Below are positions 17,133-24,834 of a stretch of DNA of 64,000 nucleotides, piece after piece; the stretch's first letter is position 1, and each line of letters begins with the position of its first letter. The DNA comes from Rhizobiaceae bacterium (lineage in GTDB: Bacteria; Pseudomonadota; Alphaproteobacteria; Rhizobiales; Rhizobiaceae). Both the position numbers and the translations under genes were made by a program. The notes below the pieces were generated by a model. That model was not told the DNA's origin. It searched no databases and saw only the letters and a program-made list of their open reading frames with translations. The stretch covers positions 434,001 to 498,000 of the forward strand of contig JAMLJC010000001.1 of assembly GCA_023953845.1 (NCBI GenBank), written 5' to 3'.

Positions 17133-17510
17133 TTGACCAATAATCCTTTGACGGGCCTTCGCCTGCTTGTTCTCGAAGACGAATTCCTCATCGCTATGGA
17201 TGTCGAGCAACTGTGCCGGGATCATGGCGCCGCGGACGTCGTGGTATGCAAGAACCTCCAGGAGGCCAATGCCGTACCCGGACCGTACGACGCGGCCATC
17301 ATCGACCTGATATTACACAATGAAAGCACGCTGCCTTTCGCGGAAAGGCTGCGCAGCGAAGGCGTGCCCTTCATCTTCGCTTCGGGCTATACGGAACGCG
17401 GCGATGTGGCGGAGGCGTTTCCGGGCGTTTCCATCGTCGGAAAACCCTACCAGGGCGACGACCTCATCGGCGCGCTGGCGGACGCGATCCGCTCCAGATC
17501 AGGCCGCTGA
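17133..17510 (+). CDS. single-domain response regulator
   Basis: A 125-residue lone receiver domain with no output domain. The acidic pocket is LVLEDEFLIAMD, the phospho-acceptor is Asp58 in AAIIDLIL, the switch region reads PFIFASGYTERG, and the conserved lysine is in IVGKPY. Single-domain receivers with this FAxGY-type switch are known to shuttle phosphate in the alphaproteobacterial stress response (SdrG/MrrA type). Here the gene overlaps the 3' end of ecfG by 12 bases in convergent orientation. The TTG at 17133 has CGGAG six bases upstream; an ATG at 17064 would add 23 residues. Confidence 0.8.
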   Translation: MTNNPLTGLRLLVLEDEFLIAMDVEQLCRDHGAADVVVCKNLQEANAVPGPYDAAIIDLILHNESTLPFAERLRSEGVPFIFASGYTERGDVAEAFPGVSIVGKPYQGDDLIGALADAIRSRSGR

Positions 17511-18047
17511 CGATCCCATCACCTGGGCCGAAATCGCATCCGGCCCGTATTCCGCCTCGCCCGATACTTTCAGGATGTCCTGAAGCCGCGTGCGTGCACG
17601 GCTCACGCGGCTCTTGATCGTGCCGACGGCGCAGCCGCAGATCAGCGCGGCCTCTTCATAAGAGAAGCCGGAAGCGCCGATAAGGATGATCGCCTCGCGC
17701 TGATCTTCCGGCAGTTGCTCGAGCGCGGCGCGAAAATCCTGAAGGTCGAGCTTGCCCTGCTGGCTTGGATGAACCGCCAGCCGCGCCGTCATCGCGCCGT
17801 CGGTATCCTGCACCTCGCGGCCGCGCTTGCGCATCTGCGAGTAGAATTCATTGCGCAGGATGGTGAACAGCCACGCCTTCAGATTGGTGCCCATCTGGAA
17901 GCTCTCGTGCTTGTCCCATGCCTTCACCAGCGTTTCCTGCACGAGATCGTCCGCCTTGTCGGCGTTCTGCGAAAGCGACACCGCAAAGGCGCGCAAGCTC
18001 GGTATGGCGGCCAAGAGGTCCGCCTTGAAACCGGGAGAGACCGCCAT
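17499..18047 (-). CDS. ecfG: EcfG-type general stress sigma factor
   Basis: A 182-residue ECF sigma factor of the EcfG class, which transcribes the general stress regulon from GGAAC/CGTT promoters. Region 2 covers about residues 10-75 (ADKADDLVQETLVKAWDKHE, TNLKAWLFTILRNEFYSQMR) and region 4 about 110-165 (LPEDQREAIILIGASGFSYE, GTIKSRVSRARTRL). It starts four bases after the nepR stop and is clearly co-transcribed with it. NepR sequesters it until phosphorylated PhyR removes NepR. The ATG at 18047 fits the family N-terminus (MAVSPGFKADLLAAIPSLRA). Confidence 0.93.
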   Translation of the reverse strand: MAVSPGFKADLLAAIPSLRAFAVSLSQNADKADDLVQETLVKAWDKHESFQMGTNLKAWLFTILRNEFYSQMRKRGREVQDTDGAMTARLAVHPSQQGKLDLQDFRAALEQLPEDQREAIILIGASGFSYEEAALICGCAVGTIKSRVSRARTRLQDILKVSGEAEYGPDAISAQVMGSSAA

Positions 18048-18051
18048 CTGG

Positions 18052-18255
18052 TTAGTCCTTGCGCTCGGGTTTCTCTGCCTGCTCAAGCTTGCTGAGAAGG
18101 TCCGCAAAACGATCGGGAATGTCTTCACTCACGAGATCGTCGTAATATTGCTTGAGTTTCCGGCCGATCTCGCTGTTGGCCCCAAGCGGGTCCGCGTTTT
18201 TGCTTGCGCGCGCGGCCCTTGTTTCCGCATCCTGCGGTTTTTGCATTATATCCAT
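18052..18255 (-). CDS. nepR: anti-sigma factor NepR
   Basis: A 67-residue anti-sigma factor. The conserved core (about residues 30-60) reads GANSEIGRKLKQYYDDLVSE followed by DIPDRFADLL, the NepR helices that hold EcfG and are captured by the sigma-like domain of PhyR. Starts at 18255 and 18246 are both possible. It leads the nepR-ecfG operon, driven by a perfect EcfG-type promoter at 18347-18371, giving positive autoregulation. Divergent from phyR. Confidence 0.92.
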   Translation of the reverse strand: MDIMQKPQDAETRAARASKNADPLGANSEIGRKLKQYYDDLVSEDIPDRFADLLSKLEQAEKPERKD

Positions 18256-18346
18256 CCGCCCTGTCCGACGCCCTTTCGGCAACCATCCGCTTCAGTCGTG
18301 CCGGCCATGTTCTTCTTGACGCCGCCGGCTTCGATCCGCGGCAGAA

Positions 18347-18371
18347 AACGCCTTCCGATAAATTTAGTTCC
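18347..18371 (-). promoter_or_regulatory. EcfG-type promoter of nepR-ecfG
   Basis: On the minus strand GGAAC (18371-18367), exactly 16 bases, then CGTT (18350-18347). Perfect consensus, 92 bases before the longer nepR start. This implies autoregulation of the sigma factor operon. Confidence 0.85.
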
Positions 18372-18379
18372 GTCCGACC

Positions 18380-18404
18380 GGAACTTTTTTTCGGTCTGCT
18401 GGTT
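18380..18404 (+). promoter_or_regulatory. near-consensus EcfG-type promoter of phyR
   Basis: GGAAC (18380-18384), 16 bases, then GGTT (18401-18404), one mismatch from CGTT. It is 76 bases upstream of the phyR ATG. Its -35 element is only eight bases from the -35 element of the nepR promoter on the opposite strand. Confidence 0.55.
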
Positions 18405-18480
18405 TCTGCCCCGGTGGAGTGTGGCCGATATCCGCTCACGCTGGCTGCCATATAGATGTCCATTGAGGGAGACACTTTCT

Positions 18481-19278
18481 ATGAGTTTGTCAGCACGAAT
18501 CGCGCCGCACATTCCGTTCTTGAGACGATTTTCGCGGGCGGTGTCGGGTTCGCAGACAAGTGGCGATGCGCTCGTCGCCGCGACGCTGGAAGCGATAATC
18601 GCAGATATTTCCGTATTTCCCGAGGCGTCCAGCGAACGTGTCGCCCTCTACAAGCTCTATGCGAAACTCTTCACGTCTGTGGCGGTTCGCATCCCGCAGG
18701 AGACGCCGAGCGCCCTGTGGGAGCAGCGGGCTGCCGCCAATCTCGGATCGCTCGCCCCGCGCCAGCGTCAGGCCTTCCTGCTGATCGCCGTCGAGGGTTT
18801 CACTGAAGAGGAGGCCGCCGATATCCTTGATGTGCCGCAGGAGGAATTCGCCAATCTGCTGTCCCAGGCGAGCGCGGAAATCTCGCGTCAGGTGGCCACC
18901 GATGTCATGATCATCGAGGATGAGCCGCTGATCGCTATGGACATCGAGGAAATGGTGGAGAGCCTCGGCCACAGGGTCGTAGGCACCGCGCGGACGCATC
19001 GCGAGGCGATTTCCCTGTTCGACAAGACCCATCCGAAGCTGATTCTCGCCGATATCCAGCTCGCCGACGGCAGTTCCGGCATAGACGCGGTCAACGAGAT
19101 CCTGACCTCTACCGCCGTGCCGGTCATCTTCATTACCGCCTTCCCGGAACGCCTGCTGACGGGCGAACGTCCCGAGCCGGCATTCCTCGTCACCAAGCCG
19201 TTCAATCCGGAAATGGTGAAAGCGCTGATCAGCCAGGCGCTCTTCTTCGATCGTCAGGCGCGCGCGGCGGCGGCCTAG
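18481..19278 (+). CDS. phyR: general stress response regulator PhyR
   Basis: A 265-residue anti-anti-sigma factor. An N-terminal sigma-factor-like domain (about residues 1-130; LAPRQRQAFLLIAVEGFTEE) mimics EcfG, and a C-terminal receiver (about 138-260) carries VMIIEDEPLIAMDIE, phospho-acceptor Asp191 in ILADIQLADGSSG, and VIFITAFPERL with lysine in TKPF. When phosphorylated, PhyR binds NepR and frees EcfG. AGGGAG lies nine bases before the ATG. Divergent from nepR-ecfG, the standard alphaproteobacterial arrangement. Confidence 0.96.
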   Translation: MSLSARIAPHIPFLRRFSRAVSGSQTSGDALVAATLEAIIADISVFPEASSERVALYKLYAKLFTSVAVRIPQETPSALWEQRAAANLGSLAPRQRQAFLLIAVEGFTEEEAADILDVPQEEFANLLSQASAEISRQVATDVMIIEDEPLIAMDIEEMVESLGHRVVGTARTHREAISLFDKTHPKLILADIQLADGSSGIDAVNEILTSTAVPVIFITAFPERLLTGERPEPAFLVTKPFNPEMVKALISQALFFDRQARAAAA

Positions 19279-19308
19279 TCGAATTCGTGAAGAAACTGAC
19301 GCCGACAG

Positions 19309-19333
19309 GGAACAAGTCCTGAAAAACGGCGTT
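19309..19333 (+). promoter_or_regulatory. EcfG-type promoter of the DUF1328 gene
   Basis: GGAAC (19309-19313), exactly 16 bases, then CGTT (19330-19333). Perfect match, 27 bases before the start codon at 19361, so the small gene downstream of phyR has its own stress promoter. Confidence 0.82.
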
Positions 19334-19360
19334 ATAATTTACGAACGAGGGAGATTTTCG

Positions 19361-19528
19361 ATGCTTTACTGGACACTTGTTTTCCTGGTGATCGCCATCA
19401 TTGCCGGAGCACTTGGATTTGGCGGAATTGCCGGAACATCTGCGGGTATCGCGCAGATCCTGTTCTTCATCTTCCTGGCATTTCTGGTGATCTCGCTGCT
19501 TGCCGGCATGTTCCGGCGCACGTCCTGA
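19361..19528 (+). CDS. DUF1328 small membrane protein
   Basis: A 55-residue protein, MLYWTLVFLVIAIIAGALGF then GGIAGTSAGIAQILFF, consisting of two hydrophobic helices separated by GFGGIAGTSAGIA, with a short basic end (FRRTS). This is the DUF1328/YtjA family of stress-linked inner-membrane peptides, whose role is unknown. GAGGGAG lies seven bases before the ATG. It is downstream of phyR with a perfect EcfG-type promoter and is followed by a large hairpin, so it forms a single-gene unit. Confidence 0.9.
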   Translation: MLYWTLVFLVIAIIAGALGFGGIAGTSAGIAQILFFIFLAFLVISLLAGMFRRTS

Positions 19529-19592
19529 GATAGTTCCGACCGACGTCGGACTTCGAAACCGGGAGCCGCACCCCTCAACCGGCTTTCGGTGG

Positions 19593-19641
19593 CCGCCGGG
19601 CTCCTGCTTCTTCGGAAGCGGAGGCCGGCGGAACCTTTTGA
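19593..19641 (+). terminator. probable terminator after the DUF1328 gene
   Basis: A long imperfect hairpin from 19593 to 19631 (outer stem CCGCCG/CGGCGG, inner stem GCTTC/GAAGC, TTCG loop) followed by AACCTTTTG. It separates the DUF1328 gene from the convergent rppH gene. The weak T-tract limits confidence. Confidence 0.5.
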
Positions 19642-19645
19642 GGGC

Positions 19646-20185
19646 CTATCGAACGCTTGCGGGAACGGTCGAGAGAGCGGCGAATTCGGCGATCACCTGC
19701 TCATAGACCGCGCGCTTGAAGGGAACGATCAGTTCCGGCAGTTCCGCCATCGGCTTCCATGCCCATTCCTCGAATTCCGCCTTGTGTCCGCCCGGCGGGG
19801 GATCGATCGCGATCTCGCTTTCCGGCCCCATGAAGCGGAATGCGAACCAGCGCTGGATCTGGCCGCGGTACTTCCCCTTGAACGCGACGCCGACCAGATG
19901 CGGCGGCAGGTCGTACTTTATCCAGCGGCTCGCCTCGGCGACCAGCTCGATCGACTGGATTCCCGTTTCCTCGTATAATTCCCGGCGCGCGGCCGCGAAG
20001 GGATCCTCTCCGTCGTCGATGCCTCCCTGCGGCATCTGCCACAGTCTGTCGGTGCCGGTGAACTCGCTGTCAGGCTCGGCGATGCGACGCCCGCACCACA
20101 CCAGCCCGCGCTGGTTCAGCACCATCATTCCCACGCAGGGGCGATACGGAAGGCTCTCGGGATCGATCGTTCCGGTTTCAGGCAT
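19646..20185 (-). CDS. rppH: RNA pyrophosphohydrolase
   Basis: A 179-residue Nudix hydrolase that removes pyrophosphate from the 5' end of RNAs (also called NudH or IalA in rhizobia and Bartonella). The Nudix box begins GGIDDGEDPFAAARRELYEE and continues TGI, giving the G-x5-E-x7-REUXEEXGU pattern. The LPYRPCVGMMVLN N-terminus and WQMPQGG are typical of RppH. The start at 20185 leaves five bases from the preceding gene's stop; an in-frame ATG at 20197 would overlap it. Probably co-transcribed with the deacetylase-like gene upstream. Confidence 0.93.
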   Translation of the reverse strand: MPETGTIDPESLPYRPCVGMMVLNQRGLVWCGRRIAEPDSEFTGTDRLWQMPQGGIDDGEDPFAAARRELYEETGIQSIELVAEASRWIKYDLPPHLVGVAFKGKYRGQIQRWFAFRFMGPESEIAIDPPPGGHKAEFEEWAWKPMAELPELIVPFKRAVYEQVIAEFAALSTVPASVR

Positions 20186-20189
20186 AACC

Positions 20190-21386
20190 TCACCCACGCT
20201 CCGGATCGGCCGCGACGGCGGAAACCGGCACGATCTCTATGCCGCGTTTCCGCGCCTCCGCAACCCATGCTGCCACGGCGCCCACCGTCACGTCGAAAGC
20301 CGATCCGGTGCCGAGCGCGAAGCCCTTGGCGCGGGCGATGCGCTCCAGCTCGTCGAGCTTCTTCAGGATCGAGCCGCGATCGCGGGCGCCGTCGATCGTG
20401 GCGTCGGCGGCGGCGAAAGGCACGCGGTTCTTTACCGCGAGTTCGGGCGCAGCCGTGCGGGCGGAGGTCCCGTCGTCCAGATAGAGCAGGCCGCGCTCGC
20501 CGAGTTCCGCCATGAGCGTTTCCATGGCGCCGCCATCCGCCGTGAAACGCGCGCCCATATAGTTCATGACGCCCGTGTAGTTGGTGATGCGCGCGAGCGA
20601 CTTGTGCAGGCGGACGGCATTGTCGCCGGGCGATGCGTCCACCGTCAGCGTGTTGCGTCCCGGATCGACATTGGGATAGTCGAACGGCTCCATCGGCACC
20701 TGCAGCACCAGCTCGTGCCCCTTGTGTCGCGCCGCCTGCATCCAGCGGTCGAGGCTGTTGCCCTGCGGCGAAAAGGCGAGCGTCACCTCCGGCGGAAGTT
20801 TTGCGATGGCGTCCTGCGTTCCGGTCTGCGACAGGCCGAGGCCGCCGATGACGATGGCGACGCGCGCTCCCCGCGCGCCAGACCAGGGGCGGGCATAGAC
20901 GTCGAAGGGACGCCGGCCGTCGGCGGCACGGGCCGGCAGCTTGCCGTCGGCCGAATCCTCGATGAGAGCCTTGTCCGGGAGATGCGCCACACGCAGATCC
21001 TGCCCGACGGCCGACGGGTCGCGAATGACCACGACGCCCTTGCTTGCAGCACCGCCATCGTCGGGATTGACCTTGATGATGGACGGCCCGGCGGAAGGCT
21101 CCGAACGGGCGATGGAACCTACGACCTTTGGCTCCGCCGGCGCGGCCGCGGCGACAGGCTGCGGAGCCGGCTCCGGAACGGCTGCCGGCGTCGCCACCAC
21201 GACCTTTGCGGGATCACGAAAACCGCGGTCCCTCGTGGCCACGAAGCCTGAAGCCACAACCAGCGCCACGCCCGCAAGCACCGCGAAGACCGTCGTGCGC
21301 GCTGGCAGGACACGTGTCCGGGCTGGCTTCAACGGCATCGCCGGCTGGCCGAGCGGACGGTCGATTTCCTTGTTCACTGACGACAA
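20190..21386 (-). CDS. divergent polysaccharide deacetylase family protein (YibQ-like)
   Basis: A 398-residue envelope protein. One N-terminal transmembrane helix (about residues 31-49, TTVFAVLAGVALVVASGF) anchors a Pro/Ala-rich linker and a C-terminal divergent polysaccharide deacetylase (DUF610/YibQ) domain (about 170-395), with VAIVIGGLGLSQ, LAFSPQGNSLDRW, VPMEPFDYPNVDPG and NYMGARFTAD. The N-terminus is uncertain: TTG at 21386 has AGGA six bases upstream, GTG at 21377 is the alternative. It lies in the EnvC-ctpA-yibQ-rppH cluster common in rhizobia, linked to cell envelope remodelling, but a terminator separates it from ctpA. The enzymatic activity is unproven. Confidence 0.85.
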   Translation of the reverse strand: MSSVNKEIDRPLGQPAMPLKPARTRVLPARTTVFAVLAGVALVVASGFVATRDRGFRDPAKVVVATPAAVPEPAPQPVAAAAPAEPKVVGSIARSEPSAGPSIIKVNPDDGGAASKGVVVIRDPSAVGQDLRVAHLPDKALIEDSADGKLPARAADGRRPFDVYARPWSGARGARVAIVIGGLGLSQTGTQDAIAKLPPEVTLAFSPQGNSLDRWMQAARHKGHELVLQVPMEPFDYPNVDPGRNTLTVDASPGDNAVRLHKSLARITNYTGVMNYMGARFTADGGAMETLMAELGERGLLYLDDGTSARTAAPELAVKNRVPFAAADATIDGARDRGSILKKLDELERIARAKGFALGTGSAFDVTVGAVAAWVAEARKRGIEIVPVSAVAADPERG

Positions 21387-21420
21387 ACCGCATCCTTTGT
21401 CGGCGGGAACGGAATCCTCT

Positions 21421-21453
21421 CAAAAACTCCGCCGAAGCTTCTGCTTCGGCGGA
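21421..21453 (-). terminator. Rho-independent terminator after ctpA
   Basis: An 11-base perfect stem TCCGCCGAAGC / GCTTCGGCGGA (21428-21438, 21443-21453) with a TTCT loop. Read on the minus strand it is followed by GTTTTTG. It lies 49 bases beyond the ctpA stop and separates ctpA from the yibQ-like gene. Confidence 0.88.
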
Positions 21454-21501
21454 TACACCTTTTTCCTTGCGTGAGGCCGTCCCCGTTCGGCCGCGCTGGA
21501 A

Positions 21502-22827
21502 TTACTGATTGAAAACGGCCTTGTCGGGATTCGGCGGGAAGGCCGGGTCCGTCTTCACGCCACGCAACAGGTCTTCCGCGTAGGTGAGCTGGATATCGTC
21601 CTTCGGGTCCGGCGGCACGTAGGCGGCGGAGCCGGAGCCGGCGTCGCTCTCCTCCACGCCCTTGATATGGCCCTTGAGGTCCGATTCGCCGCGGCTGACG
21701 TCGCGTCCCTGCAGATCGGCCGGCAGCGGCTGCTCCACCTTGATATCAGGCGTGATGCCCTTGCCCTGGATCGACTTGCCCGACGGCGTGTAATAAAGCG
21801 CCGTGGTCAGGCGCAGCGCGCCGTTCTCGGGCAGCGGGATGATGGTCTGCACCGAGCCCTTGCCGAAGGACTGCGTGCCCACCACCGTCGCGCGGCGATG
21901 ATCCTGCAGCGCGCCGGCCACAATCTCCGAGGCGCTTGCCGAACCGCCATTGACCAGGACGATCAGCGGCTTGCCGTCGATGTCGTCGCCGGCCCGCGCG
22001 TCGAAGCGCGAGATGTCCTTCGGATCGCGGCCGCGCGTGGAGACGATCTCGCCGCGGTCGAGGAAGGCGTCGGACACGCCGACCGCCTGGTCGAGCAGAC
22101 CGCCCGGATTGAGGCGGAGATCCAGCACGTAGCCCTTCAGCTTGTCGGAAGGGATCTGCGCCTTGATCTTGGTGATCGCGTCCTGCAGGTCGTCATAGGT
22201 CTTCTCGGTGAAGGACGTGATCTTCATGTAGCCGATGTCTTCCTCGACCCGGAACTTCACCGCCTTCACCTTGATGATGTCGCGGACGATGGTGATGTCG
22301 ATCGGCTTGTCGGCGCCTTCGCGCAGGATTTCCAGCTTGATCGGCGTGTTGACGAGGCCGCGCATCTTCTCGACGGCGTCGTTCAGCGTCAGTCCGCGAA
22401 CCTCTTCGCCGTCGATCTTCGAAATATAGTCGCCGGCCAGCACCCCGGCCTTGGCGGCGGGCGTGTCGTCGATCGGCGTGATGACCTTGACGAGTTCGTT
22501 CTCCATTGTCACTTCGATGCCGAGGCCGCCGAATTCGCCCTTGGTCTGAACCCGCATGTCCTTTGCGGCTTCCTGGTTCAGATAGGAGGAATGCGGATCG
22601 AGCGAGGTGAGCATGCCGTTGATAGCGTTCTCCACCAGCGTCTTCTCGTCGGGCGGCGTCACATATTGCGCGCGCACGCGTTCGAAAATGTCGCCGAAAA
22701 TCGCGAGTTGACGATAGGTCTCCGAGCCCGCGGCATTGGCGGAAATCCCGGGCGCGCCGTAGATCACGCCCATCGCCGTCGCGCCCATTAGCGCGCCGGT
22801 AAGCAGAAGAGACAACTTACGTATCAT
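21502..22827 (-). CDS. ctpA: C-terminal processing peptidase (S41 family)
   Basis: A 441-residue periplasmic serine protease. Signal or anchor segment at residues 1-30, a tail-specific helical region, a PDZ domain (about 90-170, GEFGGLGIEVTMENELVKVI) and the S41 catalytic core (about 190-370), with LVNGGSASASEIVAGALQDH carrying the nucleophile and QSFGKGSVQT carrying the lysine of the Ser-Lys dyad. The start at 22827 overlaps the EnvC gene by 11 bases and has an AGGA-type ribosome site inside it. This family trims envelope proteins, and in several bacteria works with EnvC-like LytM proteins, which fits the context. Confidence 0.95.
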   Translation of the reverse strand: MIRKLSLLLTGALMGATAMGVIYGAPGISANAAGSETYRQLAIFGDIFERVRAQYVTPPDEKTLVENAINGMLTSLDPHSSYLNQEAAKDMRVQTKGEFGGLGIEVTMENELVKVITPIDDTPAAKAGVLAGDYISKIDGEEVRGLTLNDAVEKMRGLVNTPIKLEILREGADKPIDITIVRDIIKVKAVKFRVEEDIGYMKITSFTEKTYDDLQDAITKIKAQIPSDKLKGYVLDLRLNPGGLLDQAVGVSDAFLDRGEIVSTRGRDPKDISRFDARAGDDIDGKPLIVLVNGGSASASEIVAGALQDHRRATVVGTQSFGKGSVQTIIPLPENGALRLTTALYYTPSGKSIQGKGITPDIKVEQPLPADLQGRDVSRGESDLKGHIKGVEESDAGSGSAAYVPPDPKDDIQLTYAEDLLRGVKTDPAFPPNPDKAVFNQ

Positions 22828-24142
22828 TTCCTGTCCTTCCAGAGAGGCGTCTTGCCCACCAAGGCGCCGGGTCGACGGGCTTTCCGTCTTTCCGGAACTC
22901 AATATAGAGTTCGCGGCCGGCCGTTCCAATCGCGCTTCCAGCGGCACTCGCCACCTTGGCATCTCCCATTGCTCCGACCGGCTCTCCCGCGAGCACGGCC
23001 TGCCCAGGGGACACGTTGATTCTGTTCATCCCGGCGAGCACGACATGATAGCCACCGCCGACATTCAGGATCAAGAGTTGTCCGTAAGAACGGAAAGGCC
23101 CCGCATAGAGCACGTTCCCATCGGCCGGAGCCGTGACTATCGCGTCCGATTGTGTCGCAACCGTGTCGCCGAGCATCACTCCGCCGTTACCGTCCGGCTT
23201 GCCGAAACGCTTGACGAAGCTACCGGAAACCGGCGTGGCGATCTGCCCCTGGAGCGTGTCGAAGGACTGCGGGCCGAGCAGCATGTTGATGTCGGGCAGC
23301 GGCATCGCAACCTGTCCGGCCGGCGCCTCGGGTGGTTGCGCGGCGGCCGGCGGCGGCGCCTTCTGCGCCTCCTTTTCCAGCGCCGCGAGCAGCCCCTTGA
23401 GACTGGTCGCCTGCGACGCCAGTTCTGCCGCCTTCTTGCGCTCCTCGATGAGGCTCGCTTCGCTGTCGTGACGGAGCTTGCGCTTCTCTTCGACGAGGAT
23501 TTCCAGCCGCTTGCGCTCGACCGCCTGCTGTGAGACGGCCTCGGCGAGGCTGTCGCGCTCAGCCGCGATGGACGCCGTCAGCCGGGAGATCTTCTGGAGA
23601 TCGGCCAGAAGCAGATCGGTCTTGGCGCGCATTTCCGGCACCACCGCCCCGAGCAGAATGGCGCTGCGCACCGAAGAAAGCGCGTCCTCGGGCCGGACCA
23701 GCAGGGCCGGCGGCGGGTTCAGCCCCATGCGCTCCAGCGCGCCCAGCACGTCGGCCATCACGTCCTGCTGGGCGATAAGCGACAGGCGGGCAGAAGCCTC
23801 CTGCTCCTTCAGCGTCACAAGGCGCTGCTCGATTTCCGTGATGTCCTCGGAGAGCTTCTTTTCCGTCTTTGCCGACTGGATCAGAGCCGCCGTCAGCGTC
23901 ACGCTGTCCTTCTTCACCGTGGCGATGTCGGCCGCGAGTCTGGCAAGTTTCTCGTCCGTCAGCGTGATTTCGCGCGTGACGCGCTCATATTCCTCCAGAC
24001 CCGACTGACGGCGCGTCTCGATCGACGAGGTCTGGTCGGCCTCCTGCGCCGCGACCGGCCAAGCGCCGGCCGCCGCCGGCAGCGCCAGCAGCAGAAGAAG
24101 GCCAAGCCTGCATTTCGATCGGGTCAGCAAGCGCGCATGCAC
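22817..24142 (-). CDS. EnvC-type murein hydrolase activator (degenerate LytM)
   Basis: A 441-residue periplasmic protein: signal peptide (residues 1-32), a long coiled coil (about 40-255, many Glu/Lys/Ala heptads) and a C-terminal LytM/M23 domain (about 310-430). The zinc ligands of active M23 peptidases are missing: the first-ligand position reads GVMLGDTV instead of H-x-G-x-D, and the HxH region reads ELYIEFR. This matches EnvC-like regulators that activate amidases at the division site rather than cutting peptidoglycan. It is translationally coupled to ctpA. Confidence 0.88.
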   Translation of the reverse strand: MHARLLTRSKCRLGLLLLLALPAAAGAWPVAAQEADQTSSIETRRQSGLEEYERVTREITLTDEKLARLAADIATVKKDSVTLTAALIQSAKTEKKLSEDITEIEQRLVTLKEQEASARLSLIAQQDVMADVLGALERMGLNPPPALLVRPEDALSSVRSAILLGAVVPEMRAKTDLLLADLQKISRLTASIAAERDSLAEAVSQQAVERKRLEILVEEKRKLRHDSEASLIEERKKAAELASQATSLKGLLAALEKEAQKAPPPAAAQPPEAPAGQVAMPLPDINMLLGPQSFDTLQGQIATPVSGSFVKRFGKPDGNGGVMLGDTVATQSDAIVTAPADGNVLYAGPFRSYGQLLILNVGGGYHVVLAGMNRINVSPGQAVLAGEPVGAMGDAKVASAAGSAIGTAGRELYIEFRKDGKPVDPAPWWARRLSGRTGNDT

Positions 24143-24300
24143 CGGAACAAGAAGACCGCCGATTCTAGCGGCCCGTTCGTTAACGAACCATCAACCATAG
24201 CTTCCCGTCGTGGGCCTCAATACGGCAAGCTGCGCACTCAATGTGTCCGAAATCCGCCCGCCTGTCAGCATCCCGCCTCTCCGTTCGGCATGTCGGCCAT

Positions 24301-24783
24301 TCAGGCGCGATGATAGGGATGTCCCGACAGGATCGTTGCAGCCCGATAGAGCTGCTCGCCGAGCATGATGCGCGCCATCTGGTGCGGCCACGTCATCGCG
24401 CCGAAGGACAAGAGGAGTCCCGCCCGCTGCCGAAGCGTCTCCGAATGGCCGTCCGGGCCGCCGATCGCGATGGCGAGCGCCTTCGTGCTCTCATCGCGCA
24501 AAGCGGCAAGACGGTCGGCAAACTGCTGCGAGGAGAAATTCCGGCCGCGTTCGTCGAGCAGGACAAGCGCCGCGCCGGCGGGAACCTGCGCGACCAGGCG
24601 TTGCGCCTCGTCATCCTGCCGCTCACCGGTAGAACTGGCCCGGCTTTCCGGAAGTTCGGCCACGCCGGCGAGTTCCAGCCCGAGCGACGCTCCCGCTCTG
24701 GCGAAACGGTCGAAATAGCGGTCCGCAAGTTCCTTTTCGGGGCCGGTCTTCATCCGGCCCACGGCACATATGTGGATCTTCAT
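24301..24783 (-). CDS. rlmH: 23S rRNA pseudouridine-1915 N3-methyltransferase
   Basis: A 160-residue SPOUT methyltransferase. Begins MKIHICAVGRMKTGPEKELA, contains LVLLDERGRNFSSQQFADRL and the knot motif AIAIGGPDGHSETLRQRAGL, and ends with the RlmH signature LLGEQ-type segment (ARIMLGEQLYRAATILSGHP, then YHRA). Full length. It follows rsfS on the same strand, the near-universal pairing of these ribosome-maturation genes. Confidence 0.97.
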   Translation of the reverse strand: MKIHICAVGRMKTGPEKELADRYFDRFARAGASLGLELAGVAELPESRASSTGERQDDEAQRLVAQVPAGAALVLLDERGRNFSSQQFADRLAALRDESTKALAIAIGGPDGHSETLRQRAGLLLSFGAMTWPHQMARIMLGEQLYRAATILSGHPYHRA

Positions 24784-24834
24784 CCGCGTCCGCCTGCACC
24801 CTTCATCCGGGGCTTCGGCCGCGCGGGCTTCCGC

